Assembly: GCA_002633005.1 (NCBI GenBank)
Contig: NMRA01001014.1
Coordinates: 16,612 to 43,678 of the forward strand
Length of the DNA stretch: 27,067 nucleotides
Reading direction: 5' to 3'
DNA from: Phoronis australis
Taxonomy: Eukaryota; Phoronida; Phoronidae
Below, in pieces: positions 21,613-27,067 of the stretch. Within the stretch, counting starts at the first letter, position 1, and every line of letters starts with the position of its first letter. The translations under genes and the position numbers were made by a program. The notes under the pieces are model-generated. The model made no database searches. It saw only the letters and a list, made by a program, of their open reading frames with translations, and was not told the origin of the DNA.

Positions 21613-21800
21613 CCACAAATGGCGTGACTTCAGGCCAGACCCACTGTTGAATAGTTTGTTACGACCAGTTTTCAAGAGGTGGGGGCATCGCTTACGGGAC
21701 GAAGGGGTATTCCTTCATCAGAATGCGGGTTCGTGCTATTCTGGGTTATCTCTGTGAGCTTCATGTTGGGCCCCGCTTTGTCAGACGTGCTCGTTATAAC
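21613..21800 (-). CDS. Transposase core exon with second acidic motifs, broken at a C5 run
   Basis: It encodes VITSTSDKAGPNMKL, then RPVSDA. After a one-base break at the C run (plus-strand G5 at 21681-21685) it continues PHLLKTGRNKLF... SRHLW before GTAAGT. SD-x-A-G-x-N and S-D-x-P-H-L-L-K-T are hallmark segments of P-type transposases. The first codon again follows AC instead of AG. Confidence 0.75.
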
Positions 21801-22081
21801 GTATGGTTTCAACAGAGAATTAGCTGAGTTGACAAAGTAAATCACACATTTTAATTTTGAAAATTTAAAACACGTTTGCGTGTGTATGTGTGAATTTTGT
21901 CAAAAACCGTATGCCAGGAATGCTGTTTGATAAAGCTGTTTCGGGTTAAGTTGATTTTGAAATTTGTTATGTACATGTATTTTTTCAATTCAAATTCCAA
22001 TTCAAATGTAACAACAGCTGATCCATGTTTCAACTTTTACTTCGACTTTTCACATTAGTATAAGTTGTGTTTTAATGTTAC

Positions 22082-22296
22082 CTTCAGTCCACACTTTTTC
22101 TCTAGCAGGAAGACATCTTTCCACAATAGCGTATATATCTCCGTCGCCTTCGCTCCCGTTGTTCCAAAGCAACCCAACAGGATCTTCAAGGGTTTCTCAG
22201 ATGTCAAACCAACTACAAAAAAACAAGAACGTGAGTGGAAACTTTGCTACTGTTGCGGGCATACCCCACAATCTCACCAGTCCTCTCATCGTAGAC
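22082..22296 (-). CDS. Transposase core exon, broken at a T7 run
   Basis: It begins VYDERTGEIVGY, continues to THVLVF, and after a one-base break in the T run (plus-strand A7 at 22217-22223) resumes as VGLTSEKPLK... FGTTGAKATEIYTLLWKD and ends EKKCGLK before GTAAC. One extra T would restore HVLVFFVVGLTS across the break, matching the family pattern. The expected first codon follows AC, not AG. Confidence 0.7.
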
Positions 22297-22734
22297 GTGT
22301 TCAGATAATCAATCGGGTAACTCGCAACCTATGCTTTTCAGTCGGCCATTGAAAACAATAGAAACTCCCATACTGCAAATTAACCAACAAAGGACAATCG
22401 TTGTTTGCATAAGTCCACATATACATTGAACACTTGGGCAACATATCAGAGTCTCTGTTTACAACCGTTGTTTCATACAACTGGCTAGAAGCCTAATAGC
22501 ATGCAGGGGAATACAGAAATGTGATTAATAGACAAATACAGTGCAGGGATCTGATGTTTTTGCCCATTGGTCTGAATGCTTTATATAGCCTTACTCTTCC
22601 CAAGACATAACAATTTATTGCATACTTGTGGCACATCATTTTGTTAACAGTTGTTCTGTTACGGTTATATGGTGTTACATTGTAATTTAATAACAACATA
22701 CACAAACCAAGTCTTATCTACCAACTTCACTTAC

Positions 22735-22830
22735 CAAGTCTTCTCTAATCTTCATCTCGTCGTGAAAGAGAACGACGTATCGCCCTTTCTCCGTGAATTT
22801 CTTCACAATACTCTTCAGTTCTTCGATAAC
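22735..22830 (-). CDS. Catalytic exon with HDEM motif
   Basis: A 32-codon exon with acceptor TTTTAACAG and donor GTAAGTG, phase 0 on both sides. It encodes VIEELKSIVKKF... LFHDEMKIREDL. The DEM motif at the end of a beta-strand matches the first catalytic aspartate region of P/THAP9 transposases (known family pattern ...D-E-M...I...). The frame is intact. Confidence 0.82.
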
Positions 22831-23768
22831 CTGTTAAAATGCCGAATTACTATATGTGACTGAGCAGTTCATAAGGTTGAGATAAAGAAATATTGACTCA
22901 ATATTCCTGAAATATTCCATACTAAAAAGTATGTTCGCTAGATAACCGAAAACTGAGATGTGGCACTTTTTAATGGAAAATGCGATAAGATAAGAAATAA
23001 AATTATAATTTTTATTTGTTTGCTTTTCTTCATCTCTTACTACTTATCAGAATTGCGTTCAAAGTGATGTGTTCATAAACTTAATGTCTATTTTCTTTAA
23101 TTTTGTTGTGTCAAATGATGCAAAAAATCAGCCCCGGACGAACACTGCTTCCACCTTTTGGCGGGCAGCATCAGGGTCATTTGGAATAACAAAGAATGTA
23201 CTACCATCCAATTTTGAATGTGTACCACATCGTACTCTATGTCACTATGCCGAATGAGCGACCACGCGGCGTTATCTTCCAAAAACTCTACTACGGACTG
23301 AAATTTGTTCTCCTTGGATATTTTTCCTTAGTCCTCACAATCGTATGTATCGGGGATATTTTGGCTGACGACTTCATCTTGTGCAGGCCAATTGGGCTAG
23401 AGAGATACGAAATAAACTTAATTTGGAGACAAGAAGTGCCAGAAAAGTTCACAAGTGTCAATGCCAGGTTGTGAAACTAAGAAATATCATTGATTGCTGT
23501 TGATATCAAATTTTCCTAATTGTGGTTTAGAGTATTTTAAAAAAGTGTTGTGTGCTTACTTTGACGGAATCAATTTCAACAAATCTTAACAGGCGGGGGT
23601 CTTCACTGAAGGAAGCGCAGGATCAGTCAGCGTCTGTTATGTAGTGAACAATGGACATTATCAATTTTCAGTTTCAAATTGAAACTGAGAAACATGATTA
23701 AAAAATAGGAACTCCAACAATCTGAATCTAGCGTTAAACAAATTGGTAAATATACAACAAGCTCTTAC

Positions 23769-23896
23769 AGACAATACTCTGGTGGCTGGTGGTTTCCTTG
23801 GAGTAGTTGCTTTGTAAAATGACAATTTAGGCATGTGTATGGTTGGTACGCTACCTTCTTTCAATTTCAAAGAGATCCCCAAAGTGAGTGCTTCGT
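23769..23896 (-). CDS. THAP exon 2 (AVPT-like motif)
   Basis: The acceptor GGAG|ACGAAG restores TAC from the phase-1 T of exon 1. The exon encodes EALTLGISLKLKEGSVPTI, where GSVPTI is the AVPTIF-like motif that closes THAP domains. It then continues into a basic, proline-rich linker (TTPRKPPATR) and the donor TTGTCT|GTAAGAGC. Confidence 0.8.
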
Positions 23897-24380
23897 CTCC
23901 TTTTGTTGAGAAAATATACAAGGTCAACTTCGTAAACGTAATACAAAACGCAAGCTAATGAACAGTCCTCACCAGTTGGAATAGGGTTTTACCATTACAA
24001 TGTGCTAGTGGACAATGGACGTGATAATGGAGACAAAGGTATTTCTAATGAAGAACTCTTAAGTATGTTAACGTCATCAACAAATACTTATGGTTTCCTC
24101 AGGAGTATGGACAAACCTGGTTGTAAATGGGTCCGTCTAGCATAATGAAATGGCGTGATTTACTGCATGGACAGCTACTGTAAACCCAGCTTCGCGGAAA
24201 AGAATGAAATATGAGGTTTTTCAAATTCCAATTATCTGTAGTTCTGTGTAAGGAACAATCTGAGACCAATTCAATTCGGTTTGTAAACAAAACCAAAAGT
24301 TTTTTAAGGAGGTGGGTTTATAACAAATTACAAATTAGCTAAATTTATGAAGAAAAATTAATTTTTGTTTTAATGCTTAC

Positions 24381-24582
24381 ATGTGGTTTGGAAACAAGAC
24401 TCCTCAAAGTGTCGTGAACATATCGTAACATTTCCTCTGTTAAACGATGTATCAGACCTGCTGATCGTTTTGATCAAATCTTTTTCCCATTGTTGGTTAT
24501 GTCTAGTTATTTTGAAGAATGTCAATCCTCTATTAGACTTCTTGTTGGCTGTGCATCCTACGACAGCGCAGTTTGTTGGCAT
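24381..24582 (-). CDS. THAP zinc-finger exon 1 of the P-like transposase
   Basis: The ATG is at 24580-24582. MPTNCAVVGC opens the domain. The zinc ligands are C5, C10, C55 and H58 (C-x4-C-x44-C-x2-H), and W32 sits at the invariant tryptophan position, with SRHF following the last cysteine. The exon ends CCACAT|GTAAGC in phase 1. The domain is completed in exon 2. THAP domains bind DNA through a C2CH zinc module, and in P-type transposases they recognise internal sites near the element ends. All four metal ligands are intact. Confidence 0.9.
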
Positions 24583-24645
24583 ATTGTATACATGTACTCA
24601 CTGAAGACGAAGAGAGAAATGGACATAAAGTCAAATGGGCATCAT

Positions 24646-24879
24646 CAGTGGCAGATATAAATTTTCAGTAAGGGGCCGGGGGGGGTTAGGATTCGAGCGA
24701 ATCTGAGGCGCGTATCGCCGATAGGAGGGAAGGTCGGAAGGGTCTTTGCCCCCTACCGTGTAAGATTTGTTGTGGTTTTTAGTAGCTTATTTCGTTTTTC
24801 TGGAGACAATTTTTTTCAAGTTTTATATTTGATCCTCTCCCGAGGGGGGGATATGAACCCCCATGTAGATCCGCCTCTG
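24646..24879. mobile_element. Short GGCGGAT-type element 3
   Basis: It starts CAGTGGCAGATATAAA and ends GATCCGCCTCTG, whose reverse complement is CAGAGGCGGATC. GCAT occurs on both flanks but no clean target duplication is seen. It contains G8 and G7 runs and no coding potential. It lies 64 bp upstream of the THAP start codon. Confidence 0.6.
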
Positions 24880-25130
24880 GCATGTCTACTTTCATAACCA
24901 TAAATAGGTCTAAGAAAAGCTGTGTTAGAATATACTTTTGTCCTGTTGCAAATGTGATAACAAGATTTTGATTCAGATCATATGACATGTCCATAGACAT
25001 CCCAACTGTTGGCCGTGCGCAAGTGCCAACGCAACTGACAACTTGACGCCATATGGCTACTCGCCTTATAAAAATGGGCCAATTTACCTTTTTCTACGGC
25101 TGTAGACTGGTCAACCCACAGAGTGTGATT

Positions 25131-25568
25131 TAGTGGTTTTTAAGGGGAAACCAGTAAGATCGTGCACTTGTACGACACCTCCCCCCCCCCTCCCCCCTTG
25201 GCTGCCATAAGCAAAATAAAACAGCAACAGCGTGAATCGTGAGGAAATATTGAGTTCAGGAACTAGAACTGGTAGTGGATGGGGGGCTCAGACCCCAGAC
25301 CGCGGCGGATTTTTTTTAGTCCACCGATAGGTTTTCTCAACAGAAGGTCCATATCCAGCCCCCGCAATTCAGGCCGCCTGTGCGCATGGCACATGCAATA
25401 GCACATTGCCCAACAACTGTCAGAAGTTTTGTTCAAGACCCACAGACTGCCAATAAATAGTAACTAAAACGGTAAGTCATTCTACATCACAGACATCTGA
25501 TCGCCAAAAACAAACACAATAACAATTGTTGGAATCCCTCCCCTTATGGTATCCTAGACCCGCCACTG
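25131..25568. mobile_element. Short GGCGGAT-type element 4, with inserted satellite unit
   Basis: It ends TATCCTAGACCCGCCACTG and its body matches element 1 (CTCCCC runs, GAGGAAAT, TTTTTTAGTCCA, CAACAGAAGGTC). Unlike element 1 it carries a ~109-bp satellite-like unit (25411-25529) just before its right end. The left boundary (TAGTGGTTTTTAAGGGG) is approximate. Confidence 0.6.
25411..25529 (+). repeat. Satellite-like unit, copy 1
   Basis: The stretch begins and ends with the same word (AACAACTGT at 25412 and AACAATTGT at 25521), giving a period of 109. It includes AAGACCCACAGACTGCC and ACATCACAGACATCTGA. It is the same monomer as 26461-26583, cut at a different point. Confidence 0.75.
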
Positions 25569-25569
25569 T

Positions 25570-26231
25570 TTTATCATAAAAATCGTTTCGCTAAGAACAA
25601 ATGTAGTGTATTCAGGGGTATATATTGACATGCCGCTCATTCGGGTGGTACCCACGTTCACCCCAGATATGAGCCGGCTCGGTTGGGTATATTTTCAATC
25701 GGTTTCTAGAAGGAAATTCTGTATTTTGGATGTGGGTCTGATGCTTAATTCAGTCGCACAGGTTTGATATTTTGTTACTATGCCCCCTTTTCATAGTTTT
25801 TAATCACAAAAATAGCTCGTTAGCAAGCAGTGCAACTACACATTTTTTAATGTCATCTTTGACACAAGTACGGAAAGAGGGCTTTGTTGTTTTATTACAG
25901 CAGAAAACTTTGGACTGGGCCTACACACTAAGAAATGAGTTTTTAAAGCAGTATGTGTTTCGATAAAGAATATATTATTCACTAAAATGTACTGATTTGG
26001 ACGGCTGGCGAGTAAATTAGGGTATACAGATGTTGTGCTTCAGTACAGGCGTACAAGTGAAAACATAAGTTTGTCATTGAATACCATATTTATATTTATA
26101 TTTACCTCTGAACATTTAACAAACAGTTTCATCAGTGGATAACAGCATGTGCATGTTCAATGATTTTTAACTGATTATATGGTCTCAATTAACAAGACTG
26201 AGAAGGAAACAACTCATGGTTGCAAGCTTAT
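25570..26231. other. Unassigned stretch
   Basis: No supported coding region or repeat. A short open frame at 25772-25966 on the plus strand has no recognisable domain. Confidence 0.4.
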
Positions 26232-26338
26232 ACCTAAAAAACCTAGTGTCAGCACCACATGGGCGAACCAAAAAATCCAATGACTGGACCAAATAACTGA
26301 ATGACTCACTCACTGGCCAAACCGAAAAACTCAACTCT
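26232..26338 (-). repeat. Minisatellite patch resembling the 6.5-7.0 kb arrays
   Basis: Plus-strand words GAACCAAAAAATCCAATGACT, GGACCAAATAACTGAATGACT and GGCCAAACCGAAAAACTCAA repeat with ~22-30 base spacing. On the minus strand they read like TTTTTCGGTTTGGCCA, close to TTTTTTGGGTTCGGCCA at 6864-6880. Similarity was judged by eye. Confidence 0.45.
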
Positions 26339-26460
26339 TTCACTGCAGTCACTGAAGTCAGTGGCCCAGGACCCCTCTAGGTTTTTAGATTCACCCACAC
26401 TGTTTCAGCCGCGGTACAACCATGCATTATTTCAGCCCCTTCAGGATCATATGTTATTTT

Positions 26461-26583
26461 TAACTAAAACGGCAAGTTGGTCTACATCACAGACATCTGA
26501 CCACCAACAAACACAATAACAACTGTCAGACGTTTTGTTGAAGACCCACAGACTGCCTATAAAAAGTCACTGAAACGGCAAGT
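26461..26583 (+). repeat. Satellite-like unit, copy 2 (permuted)
   Basis: It starts TAACTAAAACGGCAAGT (26461), and the same word recurs as TCACTGAAACGGCAAGT at 26567, giving a period of 106. It shares TCTACATCACAGACATCTGA and AAGACCCACAGACTGCC with copy 1, in circularly permuted order. Confidence 0.75.
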
Positions 26584-27067
26584 CCATGTCGTGAACACAT
26601 CCACTAAAACAAGAAACTGTAGGAACACCGCATTTATCCACCTTCACTCTTATCAGGCTTCTATTGTGAGTCAGCATGCGTGAATAATTGGGTGATAAGT
26701 CACCTCTGGAACTACTTTGGGCTGAATGGATGACCAGGCCATAAAATGATAATTAGCCAAGACCAGTTACTATAATGCAACAAAGAACAAGTAATAATGT
26801 CTTGCATCACCTAGCCTTGGTGGAAAGCTGTATACTGTATTGGCTCAAACAAACGCTTAGAAAAATTCATTTCACGGGGAGGGGACGCTTATTGTAGTGA
26901 GCCTACGGCAGTTGAAACCCGGTTTCCCAAACGGGTAAAATCGGAAGCTAGGATTCATCAAATTTACGCTCTGTGACGTATTTGTAGCCTATGACAGCCT
27001 TTCTACAAAATTGTGGTGCATTGCTATCAACTTCCGTTGTTAAATTACGATAATTTTTCAAAAAATT
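26584..27067. other. Unassigned end of window
   Basis: No coding exon, RNA gene or repeat family supported. A short palindromic patch (ACCCGGTTTCCCAAACGGGT, about 26917-26936) is present. Confidence 0.35.

Larger units (their letters stand above)
18715..24582 (-). pseudogene. P-element/THAP9-like transposase gene, about 12 exons
   Basis: This gene encodes a THAP zinc finger followed by a P-type DDE/RNase-H-fold transposase, which in this family cuts and pastes the element's own DNA. Traced exons, 5' to 3': 24582-24381, 23896-23769, 23605-23560 (tentative), 23396-~23110 (tentative, broken), 22830-22735, ~22296-22082, ~21800-21613, 21506-21362, 21153-20966, 20765-20642, 19226-19073, and 18838-18715 with TAA at 18717-18715. 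The last six run continuously, with matching phases and GT-AG borders. Frame breaks seen are single missing bases in an A7 run (22217-22223) and a G5 run (21681-21685), a probable one at A4 near 23210, and a TAA at 23328-23330. Two acceptor sites (near 22297 and 21801) show AC instead of AG. A LINE has inserted in the 20641-19227 intron. Terminal repeats were not found. It is a nearly complete but probably dead copy. The homopolymer breaks could instead be assembly errors. Confidence 0.82.

Noticed and set aside
21513-21616. Open reading through the 21507-21612 interval into the NGKPMLW exon
   Set aside because: The TTTGCAG acceptor and the GTAAGT donor at 21612 remove it in phase, and family continuity HLW|NGK favours an intron.
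23196-23474. 92-codon plus-strand frame with a hydrophobic segment
   Set aside because: It is antisense to the tentative linker exon of the minus-strand transposase, whose frame gives a better protein. No independent support.
25411-26583. CRISPR-like array
   Set aside because: Units are ~107 bp without short repeat/spacer alternation, and the context is eukaryotic. It is satellite DNA.

Overview
This window reads as non-coding-dense animal DNA from an invertebrate. Introns are canonical GT-AG, one gene has a TATA box, an initiator and AATAAA, and old transposons and minisatellites are everywhere. There is no operon layout, Shine-Dalgarno pattern or dense ORF packing. The families present (THAP/P-element transposases, CR1/L2-like LINEs, GGCGGAT-ended short elements) and frequent AGGCCTA words fit a marine invertebrate such as an echinoderm, hemichordate, amphioxus or mollusc. 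I cannot fix the phylum. All exon models come from reading the bases by eye, without alignment or search.

Layout. Positions 1-1600 hold a ~79-bp inverted repeat carrying CRE (TGACGTCA) sites. Positions ~1670-3897 (copy A) and ~9553-13915 (copy B) are direct copies of one ~2.2-kb sequence. Copy A carries a 153-bp insertion with an ATCAT target duplication. Copy B carries a ~2-kb THAP-transposon relic and a ~150-bp hairpin element. Each copy serves as the empty site for the other's insertions. Between the copies lie a 41-bp tandem repeat (4123-4245), a degenerate LINE reverse-transcriptase fragment (minus strand, ~4592-5220), a CT/CCCT microsatellite, opposed arrays of a ~22-bp minisatellite (6530-6986), and one apparently complete gene on the minus strand. 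That gene (about 9003 to 7043) has three exons and encodes a 76-aa secreted protein.

Positions 13916-17530 are mostly empty apart from a 16-bp tandem repeat and a possible start exon at 15653. A 41-bp-arm hairpin (17532-17661) precedes a plus-strand transposase-like fragment (17703-18466, one in-frame stop). From 24582 down to 18715 on the minus strand lies a P-element/THAP9-like transposase gene, which I traced through about twelve exons: THAP zinc finger, catalytic core, and the C-terminal QDPLE...RRSDNP region with the terminal stop codon. Its frame breaks are mostly single missing bases at homopolymers. A CR1/L2-like LINE 3' end has inserted into its 1.4-kb intron.

Positions 24640-25570 hold two short GGCGGAT-type elements. 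Positions 25411-26583 hold circularly permuted ~107-bp satellite units and a patch resembling the 6.5-7.0 kb minisatellite. The most notable items are the unassigned secreted-peptide gene and the nearly complete THAP/P transposase.
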